Positions 50,340 through 63,639 of a DNA stretch of 64,000 bases are shown in pieces. The DNA is taken from the NCBI GenBank assembly GCA_964020975.1, contig OZ026622.1:84641699-84705698 (forward strand), given 5' to 3'. The position numbers and the translations under genes are program-made. The DNA comes from Hermodice carunculata. Taxonomy: Eukaryota; Annelida; Polychaeta; Eunicida; Amphinomidae. Within the stretch, counting starts at the first letter, position 1; every line of letters begins with the position of its first letter. Below the pieces are notes generated by a model. It worked only from the letters and a program-made list of their open reading frames with translations, did no database searches and was not told where the DNA came from.

Positions 50340-51460
50340 CTAATCCTTTTCTTAAATATTTTACTTTCATGGATGATTTAAATTATGTGAATAAAAGTCA
50401 CAAAGAAGATTCAAGAGGTACAACTCCAATTCTGCTTTGCTTGTTCTTTTTGCTATCATGAGGGATCCAATGCCAGTGTATAGGTATGCAACTTTTTCTC
50501 ATCAAAATTACTAAAAATGGCCCCGTGTCAATTTCGGTAATATTTATTGAGTACTTCACATTTCTCAGTCTATAGTGTTCTACTTACTTATTTATTAATC
50601 TATTCATTAATGACATCATGGTTCTGACTGGACCAGTTATAGGGATCTGCACTTTATATTCATGTGGTGTGTCTCTCAATCTTTTGTAACAATGTATATA
50701 TTATTTAGACCCTGTTGCAATACCTGAGTTGAAGGTCGGGCTGAGGATGACACGCATGAAAATAAGTATGCATGAATACGCATAAGAGGATTTTTCTCTG
50801 TACTGATATTAAACATTAACCTCTGAGCCACTTACATACTATTACCCAGACTGGTACAAAGAAGTCCTTTTCCACTGGAAACATGGTGGATACAGCATGC
50901 TTGAACATTCTTGTATCGAATACTTCAAAGGCCAACCAGGATGCAAATACTTTCTTCAATTTCCTTGTGTTTACTTATGTTTATCAATTTGATAAGGGGA
51001 GTCATTTTCCCGGTTGGGGCCTCATGGTTGCAGTAGAATATCTCATTTATAAATAGAATGTATTGTTCCGTTGGATTCCGGACATTGAATACCCCATTAG
51101 TTAAATTGTTCTTTTCGGCAATAGGAGGGTCTCACAGAGAATTGAATAATATTGTATATAAGATACAGTTTTTTTATAGGTTCAAAGGGATGTCATTAGC
51201 ATATAAATACCACGTAAAAGAAAATGGAACAAACATATCGAAGATAGGTGACGACACATAAGCCACTTCGGCACATTCCATCTCTGCATTTCTTGTAAAA
51301 TAACAAGTTTAATGTCGGTACCGAACAGATAAAAGTACATCAAATTAACATGAAGCTGCAGGCAGTTAAGGATCATCGAGTAACAATTTCTAAACTTTAA
51401 CTTATGCGCAGTGCGCTTTTTAAATCTGTGTTTGTGCGTTTTATCTCCACCTCTCAGTTG
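50340..51460. other. Intergenic, nothing recognised
   Basis: AT-rich DNA; frame 51058-51261 read without result. Confidence 0.5.
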
Positions 51461-51467
51461 AGCTCAC

Positions 51468-51658
51468 CTGGTAATGAAGTACCTTGAGTAATGTCGTCTG
51501 CTTCTTTTGTCCTTGGAAAAATAATATAGACGATCATCCAACAACGCCCAGAGTGTGTCGAGGAAAAATGTTGAATCTGTCTTGAGAGAATTAAAGGTTG
51601 CACTGCGTTTCCAAGAAATTAAAAGATTCTGACACGAGTGGTTGAGTTCTGATGGAAG
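51468..51658 (-). CDS. Weak candidate internal exon, unknown product
   Basis: Within a 90-codon minus-strand frame, an acceptor-like GGACTTGTACAG precedes position 51658. A strong donor CAG/GTGAGC follows 51468, giving a 191-nt segment that starts in phase 0. It would encode 63 residues starting LPSELNHSCQNLLISWKRS, including FFLDTLWALLDDRLYYFS and a basic KDKRSRRH. Composition looks protein-like, but no domain is recognised and no neighbouring exon was found. The acceptor has a weak pyrimidine tract. Confidence 0.25.
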
Positions 51659-51739
51659 CTGTACAAGTCCGATGCTTCTTAAAATTTTGAAGTTACCATA
51701 ATTGTGGTGTGTATAGTATGATACATGAGCTAACATTTA

Positions 51740-53555
51740 GGCAAATTGCCAGGTAAGCTTCATGTAAATGTGGCAATGTGACATAATGACGAAATTATGT
51801 GTAACAAATAGACGATTTAATTTTTATGTTGTCGTTTGTTAAAACCAAATTTCAGCAGTAAGAAAGTAGAAATTAAAGTTTCTTGCTTTCTTAAGCGCCA
51901 AAAATTAATCATTTCTCTTCATTCCTAACTTTGATCAAGGTCCAATTAATGTTTACCAAAGAACTCACGACTCAGACGTGAGTCGTCAACAGTTACGCCA
52001 AACTGGCATTTTTCATGACGGTATTTGACAGCAAAGCTGCCGACACCCCTGGACAGACTATAGTTAACAGGCAATGTTAACTAAGAAATGGTTGCCGTAC
52101 TCGTGCAATAACGATCGGACAGCCGATTTATAATTCTCACCCTGTCATCGGGTTCACCTCAACAGAGACCTCTGACATCTCCAAAATACCACGTGACTGA
52201 CAAAGGCCATTTAGCTTTTATATTATGTGCGATGTCGCGTGCATCAACATCATTCCGTCGCGGGACATTTACGTAGTACTCAGTAAAATGTGTTGCATCT
52301 CTGATCTAATTAGGATTTTCGCCATTTGTCATTGTGACGTAATGGCTATTGACCGTTATGTCCATTCGTCTAAATGGTCCGTCTCCATAAAATCATATCT
52401 CTCATTTACGTTTCCGTTTTGCCGTTTTTCTTGCTTTGATAGGGACTATTTGTCATCGGGCGCTGTGACAAACCTCGTGGTTGGTTGGTGCATTCTTCAC
52501 TGTTATATCCATGGGACATGTCATATATGCTGTTCTGCTTGGTGGCAGCACCTGCATCCTGTGTTGTGGGAAACTTTCCACCAGTGAATGAATAAAGGCT
52601 TTTTTAAATACCCAAGGGTCTCCATCTACATTAAATGGGTACTAAGAGAAAGTTAGTTGTGGCGCTACCTGCGCGCGAAGTGCTCCACAGCGACAAACAA
52701 GAGGGAATGAGAATTCATTCCATAGCCATGGGCAAATGAACCGCGGGATACAGACAGACCTGTGTACTGGGCCATCTTCGGAGACCGCTTGGCGTGCTCC
52801 TTTGGTACATGTTTCTGAAAGACAACTAAAGTATGTCGAACACAACTTGTTAGAAATCCAAGTGCCCATTTCTAGTTCGGCACAAATTCCAAAGTAGTCC
52901 TCTTTTCAGAATACGGACAGAATATGTGCCTTGAATCAAGTATCCCGCGACAAATCCCATTTGTTGATATCAATGAGACGTATTTCCCTTTCATTGCGGA
53001 TCTGCAAGGCCCAATATAACAAGCTTCACTTTTCCTGTGAGGATGATTACAGATGTGTTCTTTAATGCACAACCCTTTTTTCTTGGGTTCTGTGCTTTTT
53101 GTTCTTTAATATCAAATGGTATCAATACGAGGCATGCACGTGAATTTCCGCCAAGCCACATCTGCATGCCTGGCTGTCTTTAAATAGCAACCTCAGTCTC
53201 GTCGGGCGAGGTACGGGCCGCTGCCTGTGCGGGGAAGCGAGATATTATTAATATTTTGGAATAAAGAATACTTAGTACAGGCAAATATTTATTCTTGTGT
53301 GCAATTCAGGAAGCACTGACTTAATATGACTTGGTATTTGTGAACATAAATTTCTGTCAGTTACAGTGACATGCCCATGTGTCCTCCGTGATTGACGGGC
53401 GTGCTTTGTGGCGAGAAATAAATATGCCTCCTTCGTACTCTACGACTTTCCACTGACGTATTTAGAAAGTGTAATTAAGAATGGAGTGCGACTTCAAGAT
53501 GTCAATATTAAACATACGTATTATACTACTACTCCCCTTTCTGTCTGTCTGTTTC
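51740..53555. other. Intergenic, nothing firmly recognised
   Basis: The 120-codon plus frame at 52225-52587 contains AIDRYV but lacks other receptor features. A GC-rich patch lies at about 53190-53245. Minus frames at 52642-53072 show no motif. Confidence 0.4.
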
Positions 53556-53559
53556 TAAA

Positions 53560-53592
53560 TATATATATATATATGTAATATATATATATATT
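53560..53592. repeat. Two short (AT)n tracts
   Basis: AT blocks separated by GTAAT. Confidence 0.9.
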
Positions 53593-53725
53593 GTATTTGT
53601 GTCTTTTTGTCCAAAAACACTTCCCAGTAGTCATTACCCTATTCCGCAGTCCGAACTCTTTACTCTCCATAAGCTAACCTGTCCCTGTCTAACCTATATA
53701 CATACAGAAGTACTATTGTCAATAT

Positions 53726-53727
<2 letters not shown>

Positions 53728-53796
<69 letters not shown>

Positions 53797-53822
53797 GTGT
53801 GTGTGTGTATGTGCGTGTGTCT
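53728..53822. repeat. Compound (AT)n-(GT)n microsatellite
   Basis: About 30 AT units then GT units with ATGTGC interruptions. Confidence 0.97.
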
Positions 53823-53872
53823 GTATACAATTGCAACGCCACGTAGTTTCAAGCAACGGTTTGCTCGTACTG

Positions 53873-53874
53873 AC

Positions 53875-53950
<76 letters not shown>

Positions 53951-53951
53951 T
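53873..53951. repeat. (ATT)n microsatellite
   Basis: About 26 ATT units, 50 bp after the AT/GT tract; together they produce an artefactual long open frame. Confidence 0.97.
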
Positions 53952-53959
53952 ATTCATGC

Positions 53960-54890
53960 AAGGATTGACCCCTTTTTCATCGGGGACGCCGTCCGCCAGG
54001 GTTGTAGCGGAGGCGCATATTCGAGCGCGACACAGTGCGCTACCTGTTGTACAAATAGAGTTATAAAATGTCAGCAAATTCAATATAGCAGAAAATTGTA
54101 AAAACAAGTATGTTCAAATTAAATGAGTAGAGGGTCCCACACATCTAACAGTCATCTTGGGCACGTCTATTCATGGCATCTATTAGAAATTGGCGGCAAG
54201 CACAATCTAAGATACAATATGTCTGGTGGCTAGTATAGTGCTGCGCCATGTCACCAAGAAGAAAAGATAACTTTGCATTCAATGATGCTGCAATAAAGCT
54301 TAACTAGGGTTCGGATAAGCTACATTCTGTCAATTTTTGTTCAATATACGTAAATAAAATATTTCTTACATCACAATAACAAGGACATGTAAAAAAAAAG
54401 AAATGAAAAAGTCTAATTGCTAATTACAAGGTTTTATGCAAGAAGGCATCATCGGATACACATATACGGGATATGGCTATATATATATTGACAGTTACCA
54501 AGTGAGGAGCCACATTTGTGGTCATAAGCTACATCGCCTGTATCCAACGGTCACTTGTTTGCCGTGTTAGTGGTAAAATTAAAAATTGTTGAAGCGTACT
54601 CAAAAGGAGACTTTTGAGTTTCAATGCCGGACTGCACGTGTTGTCTTAATCGGTTTCGCTATCTCTAAACAGTATTACCTCGGTTCCGTTGATAATACAT
54701 GTGCGGCCGTGAACGTGCGCGGACGCCTAGTTAACACGAGGCACAGAGCCGCTCAGTTAACCTTCATATTTCCTAGCTGTAACATGACAGAGGAATAAGT
54801 TTAAGTCAGGTTCATTAGAATTTCCCACTTGCAATCTCAGTCATTCTTGGCATGTTCACCAAAAATGCAGCAAACGGTACAAGTTATGGC
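53960..54890. other. Intergenic, nothing recognised
   Basis: No gene or repeat family recognised; frame 54586-54798 has no known motif. Confidence 0.5.
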
Positions 54891-54892
54891 AT

Positions 54893-55020
54893 TCAAACAT
54901 ATTTATTTACACTGGATTACCCTTTAGTACAAAATTTACGGATAACAATGGGTTCTCAAGACACGGGAGACACACAATGTATATACAATACGCACAAGAC
55001 ATTACAAACTATGTTACCAT
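54893..55020 (-). mobile_element. Possible LINE family X 3' end fragment
   Basis: CAAACATATTTATTTACA at 54894 resembles the reversed 3' terminus of LINE copies 1-3, and the next 120 bp have a similar A/C-rich make-up, but no coding part follows. Weak. Confidence 0.25.
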
Positions 55021-56250
55021 GAAAATAATTCGCTGTCTGACAGTTTTTAACCGAACAAAGCCTTATGGCAAACTGAAGCTTTCAACTGCTGCCACACCGT
55101 TATCTTGAAATGGACTCTGTGTGAAGGATAACAAATTTATAATGTTTCGCGCCAAGAAGTATCGCTGATCACAAACGTCAGGCCACAACAAACAGTTCCC
55201 CCTTATACTGACAATAAACACGAAACACACCAGTCACATACAAGGTTCAAGGAGAATGATCATCTATTTACATTCATCCTGGCATATTATCAGAATGAAT
55301 CAACAATTTTAGCAGCGGCACGCCCGGTGAAACGCATGGCTAGGGCCATCTTCGCCTGATTGATTTCATTTATTACTCTCATTCAAAACTTTCAATGAAA
55401 GTGAAACATCACAAGATACAGGACAACCAAACGGTAGCTGATTTATGGACCTTTTATCGATCGTTTTGCACTGGAAATATTAAAAATGCTTAATTTTTTC
55501 ATAATGGTTCAATGGCATCTGAGGAAATGTCCTCGAACTGAAGAAAGTCTTTTATTTACTATTTATTCACCGGGATGAAACAAACGTACATATCACATCT
55601 CTGTATGAAAGATAAGACTTTCAGCTTTCTTATTTTCAAAGCTCGTTTTACCAGAAATGTCGATTTCTGTGCACTCATTTTAAGATGCAATTAAGCACTT
55701 CCAAGTCCTTTCCCTTGTCTACCACAAGATCGGTCGTTAATTGACAAAAGAATCAGCTCGCCGCGATATCAATATTGATTAAAGATGCCACACATGTAGT
55801 TATATGCAACTGAAGGATAGCTTCAAAAACAACGGAGGCATAGGCGGACCGATGTATACACGTGGACTCAATGTAGATGTTACCATAAGATTCATTAGCC
55901 ACACACAAATGCTGCGGATGGACATCAATGCTGGGCTAGGTAATAGTGTTTGCTTAATGTTCCAAGCTTCATCTCAGGTTCTGTCTTAACTCGGATCCTA
56001 TTCTATGCTTTCATCCTGATGATTCCGTCCGTCCTCCATTTGTTTGTGAACGCTATGTCTCAAGACTTGCTGGCCACCTGATACTCAGATTTGCTTCATT
56101 TTGTACCTTGACACCAGTTCTTCACTTAATTACATTTTGGTGCCTGGACTTCATTTTCTGGGTCACAGGAACCGTGCCTGTTCAAAGGTGGATCCGTAAG
56201 TCAATGATTTTCGTTCAAGTGATTCTAGTTGTACAGTGAAAATTGAAACA
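55021..56250. other. Intergenic, nothing recognised
   Basis: AT-rich DNA with no gene or repeat recognised. Confidence 0.5.
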
Positions 56251-56309
56251 AGGTGAACGCGTTTCATATTTTAGTCAGGATGCTGGTTAATATTTTTCAG
56301 GCATAAAGT

Positions 56310-57062
56310 GGGGCGGTATCATACATTTCGGGTTCTGTCCTTTCCCGAAAGATATTCGTAAAATATATACAGTCAGTAATCTTGTACTACCAGAGTCTTT
56401 TGTAATCCTTCATTTGTAAACTTCTGCAACGGGTAAGAAATTCATCCTCTCTCTCTACCTTCAAATTGAAAGTAAAAAAGCTACTTTTCTTTCAACACGG
56501 AATTCCTCCTTATTTTTCACACGGCGAACGTTATGGCTTATGCCAATATTGTACAGACCCAGCTGCGCCTGGCTAAGTCAAAATTAAACTCACATTTGGT
56601 TGACAAAAATATTGTTCCATCTGCAGCCTGTTCATGTAGTCATCCAGTCGAGGATTCTTTCCACTTCTTTTTTCACTGCCCGCTTTACAATCCTCAAAGG
56701 AGAAAACTTATGAAAGCTGTTGTTAAACGTGCTTGCTCCAGGTCTATTGATTCAGCTTGTCCCAGATAGACTATTCGAAATTATGTTAAATGGCAGTACA
56801 GATCTTACGAATGAACTGAATGTTATTATTCTTTCTGCAGTGCAATTATATATAACGGAATCAAGACGCTTCATTTACTGATTATAGTTACACTTGCTGT
56901 ATAGTATCTTATTATTTTGTTAACAAACAGGATCTTGTGATGCCCTGTGCGTCGTGTACATACAAGTGCGTCATTTATGTGCTGGGGATCCTCTGGGTTA
57001 GTTCGTATGTATCTATTAGGTTATCCAGTTTTTGAAATAAAGATGTTTACAATACAATACAA
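56310..57062 (+). mobile_element. LINE 3' end, family X-like copy 4
   Basis: The plus strand encodes TQLRLAKSKLNSHLVDKNIV followed by CSCSHPVEDSFHFFFHCPLY (56570-56690), the same post-RT Cys/His block as copies 1 and 3 but clearly diverged from them. The preceding 100 bp appear to be the upstream part of the same region, broken by frameshifts. The 3' untranslated end runs to a terminal AATAAAGATGTTTACAAT and an AATAC short tandem tail near 57045-57061, so the true 3' end is preserved. It is the only plus-strand member of the four. Confidence 0.8.
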
Positions 57063-57064
57063 AC

Positions 57065-58470
57065 GGGTCACCTTTGCATAAATAACAGTTTATTGTCGTA
57101 TGTGTACAGTATGATGCAGATCTAACGGTCAACCACTGTTAATCCGTTTTAACATTGAAAGATCTGGTGTATTGTACAAACGTTTTATGTCATTGTTTGC
57201 CTAATGCGGTACAACGTGTCATTCTTGGCCACTTTGATGTTGCAAATCGATCTACATAAATGCGTTTTTATAATATTGCCGACTTGTGGAAACGGGCAGC
57301 TATCTATGTTATTGTTAACAATAGATCGAGCCAAACTCATTGTCAATACGGATCACCTGACAGCTCCCAACCAATCAGATCTAGAAGCAGGTCTCTTCAA
57401 ACAGTAGTGTCTTCTGCAATCTAGGTTCACCCCACTATCACTTACTTTTGGGAGGAACGCGGTATTAACCTGATGGCAGTTTCGTGTGATTATTAGGTGA
57501 GCGAAGCTAGCATCATGTTTCTTGATGGGTCACCTGTTAGAAAAAGATAGAAGGTCTCATGTGTTTAAACCGAGAGCAAATAAAGATACAGCACATAAAT
57601 CATGCGTGTAAATAAAATTTATAAGATAATATAAAGGAGCACTTAAAAATGTCCATCAGATTGCCCAGGATAACCCAATAAAGTCTATAAGACTTATTTG
57701 CGTTGGGGTCCTGTAAAACAGTGAATGCGATGATAATTATATTCAATAAATACTATGAAATAATGAATGCAATAGTAAATGTAATACACAACTCTTAGTA
57801 TGTTGTAAATTAACTCAAATAATAAAATATATATATATAAATATCTCAAATATGTATGTATATATCGATAATATGAACAGTTCGTGTGTTGGTAAAAAGA
57901 TATGAGAATATAGAGGCAGGTACATACATTCATATGATTTTGCAAACTTATTACCGCTAATATAAAAATCCGCCAGTACTTTCGAACCTGTATCCACTAT
58001 CGGGGCAACCTTCTCAACTAAGCTCCGTCTTTGACGCGGGGGGGGGGGGGGAGGCTTGGGACTCAGCCTATTGCTGTCGCTTATTAAATTTTTAGCCTGA
58101 GGGCGACTTCAGTGTCCCATACAAAATCCCTATTCTGGGGCTTACAACTGGTAACTGTTTGTCGTGGTATTTACATTTTCAGGTAATGCCCGCTCTGGAA
58201 AAGTTCCTTTGTATATTGTACATTACATTTTATTCGACAAATTAACCTTCACTTAACACTTATCACATATATATTTTGGATACTACCTCTTCAAATTTCC
58301 AATTGGCTTGGTTGCCATTTTAAAAATAGTGACTTTGGCACCCAAAGCAGGGACGTGGATTGATCCCCGGCCCTGCCGAAAGGTTTGTAAATAAGCTGTG
58401 CGACGAGCTTGGGCGTAAGGGTTGGAAGAGGGTTATACTATATGAAACCAAAAGTATCTAATTTGCAAAT
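57065..58470. other. Intergenic with a weak tRNA-like patch and poly-G
   Basis: Minus-strand GCTTAGTTGAGAAGG and, 18 bp on, AGGTTCGAAAGT (57968-58020) resemble A and B boxes but are too close together. Poly-G at 58038-58052. Nothing else recognised. Confidence 0.4.
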
Positions 58471-58477
58471 GTTTCAG

Positions 58478-59300
58478 AGCATCAATGATGATATGATATA
58501 TGCTGTGACTGCGATTTTCTTTGGTATCTAAATCAAATGTTTTTTGTGCTACTGTCCTGCAATCAATACATTAATTGCACAATGTTCAAAATGGCGCTCA
58601 CCACGTGGCGTCTGGGTGTTGTGTCGCATTTGGATTTGTGCAGATTAAAGTTAAGATAGTAAGTCATGTTTTAAAGTACTTTGACGACCGTTCGCCCAGG
58701 TAACTCGGAGAAGCCTCTCGAAATATTGTGCCTTTTTGCGGTTTCTCCGGCCCAAGTTAACAGCCCAGACAAGTTGAAATAAAATGCTGTGTTTGAGTTG
58801 ACTTTACTGCAAAATAGCGGCACACGATGGCCACTTTCTCGATAAAATCTTTTATCATTGCACATTGCTAACAGTTCTGAAAACACGTGGCCGCGAATAA
58901 CTGTGATATCCAAATCAAATTTTCCTTTCCCACAATGCAATGTGCCATGTTTCAAAATGGCGGTCACCGTGCGTGTATGCATGCCATGGTGTTCTTTTGC
59001 ATTTGGATTCATAACTAACGATGATAATTGCTTAAGACACAAGAGAGTGCCCAAATTAAAGTTAAGATAGTAGGCCTAAGTCATGTTTTCAGAATAAGTT
59101 GACGACCGTTTCTCCTATAACTCGGAGAACGTACACCTGGAAACTGGCAAACTATTTGATACCGATCACCGCACCACTGTGGCTATGCTTTTTACCTTGC
59201 CCAATTTAACTGCCCAGACAAGTTGAAATAAAATATCCATCTGTTTGAGTTGACTTTAGTCTAAAATAACGGCACACGTTGGCTAGCTTTTCTGTTAACT
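58478..59300. repeat. Tandem duplication, about 410-450 bp units
   Basis: Two diverged copies lie head to tail. ATTAAAGTTAAGATAGTA occurs at 58644 and 59055, and AGACAAGTTGAAATAAAAT at 58767 and 59216. TTCAAAATGGCG-TCACC also recurs, as do GACGACCGTT-TAACTCGGAGAA and GTTTGAGTTGACTTTA. The spacing grows from 411 to 449 bp, so the second copy carries internal insertions. No coding content is recognised; the 127-codon minus frame crosses the first copy only. Confidence 0.85.
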
Positions 59301-59559
59301 TACAACTTGGTTACGGTTGACTGGAACGGCCGCTTGTTACGGGTGGTCTTCTCTTGGTTGATTTTGCTGGTCGTTGGTCGCGTGTTGCAGATGGTCCAGG
59401 GCTGTCCAACAACTCTTGAGTATTGCAGCAACATTTTGCTTCACAGTTCTTGAAACATGCTACCGAATTTAACCAAAATAAGTATTTCTCGTGTGACGAA
59501 GTTAAGAAAATGCTCCAGGGCATCTAAATTTTGCTACAAAGATCTCTAGTTGGACAACC

Positions 59560-59655
59560 CTGTGGTCGTTCGTGTCAGGTCATTTAACATCGCAAAAGCT
59601 TCCATGCAGCACTGTGGTCGTTCGTGGCAGGTCATTTAACATTGCCAAAGCCCCC
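59560..59655. repeat. 51-bp tandem duplication
   Basis: CTGTGGTCGTTCGTG(T/G)CAGG begins at 59561 and 59612, each followed by TCATTTAACAT and GC-AAAGC. Confidence 0.88.
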
Positions 59656-59904
59656 CGTGCCAAGGATTGATTGGTTGATTGGTTGAGATTATCCCTCCAA
59701 CCCCTAAGGTAGGGATCTCAGTCTTCTTAATTTTCTCTTAAAAGCAGACAAAGTTGGTGCAGATACCCGTCTTAGGCAAATGGTCTGCATACTCTCTCTT
59801 TTAAGAGAAATGCTATGAGGGGAGGTGAAAATTGGTCGTTTTGACCGGGTGGTCGCCCAACCGTGGGGACTGGGGTCGGTGATTGCAGGTACTACTGTAC
59901 CATG

Positions 59905-60055
59905 ATTATACCATACAGAACCTGCCAGGGTGTATCAAAGAGAGTAAATGTAAGAACATTTTCAAAAATAAGGTGAAATCATTCTTGATGCATGAGATTA
60001 GAGTACTGGAGAGGGACTGCTTTATTCAGTATTTGATACAAAGAGAAACTTAACA
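59905..60055 (+). mobile_element. Possible LINE C-terminal fragment
   Basis: Reading across one frame change, NLPGCIKESKC is followed by NIFKNKVKSFLMHEIRVLER, resembling the LP-IK-S---FK-KVK-FLL segment near the end of many LINE proteins. It is short and the family is unknown. Confidence 0.4.
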
Positions 60056-60059
60056 AACC

Positions 60060-60810
60060 TAATTCTGTAAGCCCATGTACCGTTTGAACACTATCAAGTC
60101 CGATATTCTAAGAGCAAAGTCCTATTCCGTACCATTCACTGAAAAACTGTATTGTTCTAAATCATAATAGCAAATTAATTTATGAAAGGAACAAATCATA
60201 TTCATAAAATTTGAAATTTAGAAGAAAGTTTTAGGCATTATTTGCCTTTCAAAAAATTGGGTCATCAGCGGGGAACCAGCGCAAGACTTGTTTCGGTGCC
60301 ATTTATCCCCGGACAAGTCATTCTGCTAACTGGCGGCACCATGTTTGCATTTCCAATACAAACATCCCGAGCTGATGTATTACGGAATAAAGCGAATATG
60401 ATGTTCCTTAGTTAATAGGCCTACTTAAAAACGTAGCCCACATGACATAAATATGATGTATCTCAGTGTTATAAAATTGTGCATTTGGTGCTTATGTTTA
60501 TTTATATATCAGTTTATTGACAATTTAGATCTACTAATTCATAAATAATTAAAGCATTTTAGCTACAACCCTCTGCAAAGCAACTTAATATATTTCTGAC
60601 TTCACACTTGCTATTTTCGTGCTGTGGTCCAAGCCAAGGCAAGATTTCCTAGACTTTTGATGCTCCCATTTCACGCATCATAGTTTGGTGTGTTTCAGAA
60701 ATTAATTTGCACCATGCTGGTATATGTGTCCTGATATACATGGATTTTATAGGTTTTTTTTTGCATTTTATTATGTCAATATTGTACACTTTTTCATGTG
60801 TATGAATAGA
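60060..60810. other. Intergenic, nothing recognised
   Basis: AT-rich DNA, no gene or repeat recognised. Confidence 0.5.
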
Positions 60811-60813
60811 ATA

Positions 60814-60815
60814 TT

Positions 60816-60858
<43 letters not shown>
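60814..60858. repeat. (ATCA)n microsatellite
   Basis: About eleven ATCA units. Confidence 0.96.
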
Positions 60859-60859
60859 C

Positions 60860-62530
60860 ACATTCAGTGATAACAGTTTAGTACATTTAGGTCTGTTCAT
60901 TATCTTAATGTATTTTTTCCTGTTGCTTTTGTAGGGAAAACACACAACTTACTAATTGCAGGGTATTTTATATGTTAATTTTCTATCCGAATTATAAATA
61001 TGTGGAATATATGTGCAAAACTTCTCGAAAGCGTTACATGTATAAATACTAAAATTGTCTCATCTTCATTGATGACATGGCAATGTTTTGTTTTTTTTTT
61101 TGTTTTTTTGCTGATCTCCATCAGATCTTTGTACAATCTGACAGAAAATAGCCAAATCAGTACAATTATGACTAAAATGTTGTGATTTCGTCAACCATGC
61201 ATATGTGAAGGCATGATTTTCCAGTCAGAACCACCCTAATGCATCATTTTGCATGCTTAAATTCGAAATTTTTCAGAGCGGGGGGAGGGGGGGGTGTCCC
61301 CAGACCCCCGTAGCATGCCTTCGAGCGCTCACTTTGGTCGTTTGAAAAAAAAAATATGTTTTGTTTTGGGCCACTTGGGTCTCTGACCGAGTTTCTAGCA
61401 CTGGCCTGGGTTGATCAATTTTTCTTTGGGAAGGGCGGCTTGAAAGTACCATTTTTTTTTTTTTTTTTTGGTTCCATTAATTTTAGGGTTGGTCCATTTT
61501 AGTAGGGTCTGTCACGTTACCAGAACCACACATATATTTTGTTAGGCCTTAGGTAGCTTGGACGTTTGTTGAAACATATTTAAAAGGGATGTTCTTCCCC
61601 CTTTTACACATTACCTCTTTTGACGTCGGCACTTGTAACATATAAAAGATTTAACCTCTTCTATTGCTGCTTTTTCCATTAAAAACTTCTTGACGGCTGA
61701 TTTAAAACTTTGATGACTGTTACAAAAATGTTGTGAAATCAAGAGAATCAGAGATGCTAACATTCGAATGCCATTTTAGGGACAATTAAGTGAGGACATC
61801 AGGGACAGGGCATATTTAACAAAAAAGGCTGTCCCAGACGATGAAGGGCAGTTGGCAAATCTGAGTCAAACTGAAAAGCTTATGAGGCCTATGTATGTCT
61901 CTGAACCTAAATTTCAGACACTACTTTTACGACCGACGATTTTCTGACGGAGCCACATTGTAAGGCTGCAGTAAGGCTGCAGTAAGGCTTAAGATGCTAT
62001 CTATGAACGCAACATTGACGGGAACATAAATACTGCTAGCCTCCAGCACAGTTAGGTTTGACCCCCAAATTTACGGAGTTATTTCCAATCTCAAGATAAC
62101 ATGGACTGGAGTGAAACATTAGAAATCAATTACCGTGTACTTCAGGGAAATGAAGCTCAGAGATTGATTCTGTTTCATCATGCAATGACCTCTTGAGGTC
62201 AGTGAGCTCAAAATTTACAGGACGTATTTCTAAAATGAATATTTGAAAGGAGAAGTGCAAATGAGATCTGGAAACGCGAAGGAAGAGCACTAACTGTGGG
62301 ATTTTAGCATAAGAAAAGAAGTCACATAGACGGATGAAGAAGAGCAGCAGGCGAATCACATTATCAGCATGAATATACAGACGATTTCATACTAAATTAT
62401 TATCATCATATGTAAATCGCGAATTTGCTTTCACCCCGAAGACTTTGCGAAAATGTACTCTTCAATGCTCCAGTAACTATAAAACAGGAATTCATTCCTA
62501 AGAAGTTTTTCTGAGGATCACAAACACAGA
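60860..62530. other. Intergenic with T runs and a short tandem repeat
   Basis: T-rich runs at 61088-61109 and 61453-61470. At 61960-61995 AGTAAGGCTGC is repeated about three times with a 12-bp spacing. No gene recognised. Confidence 0.5.
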
Positions 62531-62535
62531 TCCCC

Positions 62536-62664
<129 letters not shown>

Positions 62665-63565
62665 GAACAAGACCTATGTGTATTTTATGTTATATTTAAC
62701 ACCCTGTGGTGCCCTTATATGACTAATTAACAGTTAATCAGTGAGGCATATAATGATCAAAATTGTACTCTATAGTGCATTTGATCATGCACAAGTTGCA
62801 CAACAGCCAAGAGGCTTCCAGGGTAAAATGGCTTCTTTGTCGGCTTAAATAACATACCTAAATAAACAAAGGAATAGACCACATATGTAATCTATATCCC
62901 GGTTGGCATTTGAAGTGTACTAGAGATAAGATTTGTACAACCTTTAAACGTGCTGGTACAAGCATGTATACACCACTCTATTCACTGGTGGACAGGTAAG
63001 GTGCTGTATCGAAATGTCAGAGATCAATTGGCGCCATTGGAATTAACCTTAGACATTATAGCCCATAATACTCTTACTTGTTAATACTGTCAGTTTGGAA
63101 TAATGAACTGCTCCAGTAGAATCACAGATGCTATTTACTGCAAACGACACAGAATCCATGACATGTTGTACGTAATTGACTTATCTAGGATATCGGGTTT
63201 CAATCTTTGATTATACAAAGTGCATGCATGACCAGGGAATAGAACTATTGGGGTGGACTTGCCCCTATTATTATCTGTGCACGAGTCTTGCAAAATGAAA
63301 CTAAAGAACACCATGATGGACCGTGCATCAATACAATTACTGCACGACTAAACAAAAAGAACCATTTTTTTTCAGCTCAATACAAGATAAATTAGAAGTT
63401 GCTCTTTCCTGTTTCAGCGTTTGCATCATTAATAAAATAGTACACATCTATTTTGAGAAAGGCGTATTTAAAATAATGTGCATGACAGATGTACATATAA
63501 ACTGGAATCAAATTACGGTACTTCTACAAATATATTTCTGAAAAATTTACAGCGTTGCTCTCATT
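62665..63565. other. Intergenic, nothing recognised
   Basis: No gene or repeat family recognised. Confidence 0.5.
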
Positions 63566-63567
63566 CA

Positions 63568-63569
<2 letters not shown>

Positions 63570-63633
<64 letters not shown>
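63570..63633. repeat. (AT)n microsatellite
   Basis: About 32 AT units. Confidence 0.97.
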
Positions 63634-63637
<4 letters not shown>

Positions 63638-63639
63638 GG

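Noticed and set aside
52225-52587. 120-codon frame with AIDRYV, resembling the DRY motif of rhodopsin-like receptors
   Set aside because: No matching transmembrane pattern before or after it and no other family residues; the motif alone is chance-level.
53599-54066. 155-codon plus-strand frame
   Set aside because: Translation of AT, GT and ATT microsatellites; the non-repeat part is short and featureless.
57968-58020. Second tRNA-like patch on the minus strand
   Set aside because: A- and B-box-like motifs lie only about 18 bp apart and no arms fold.
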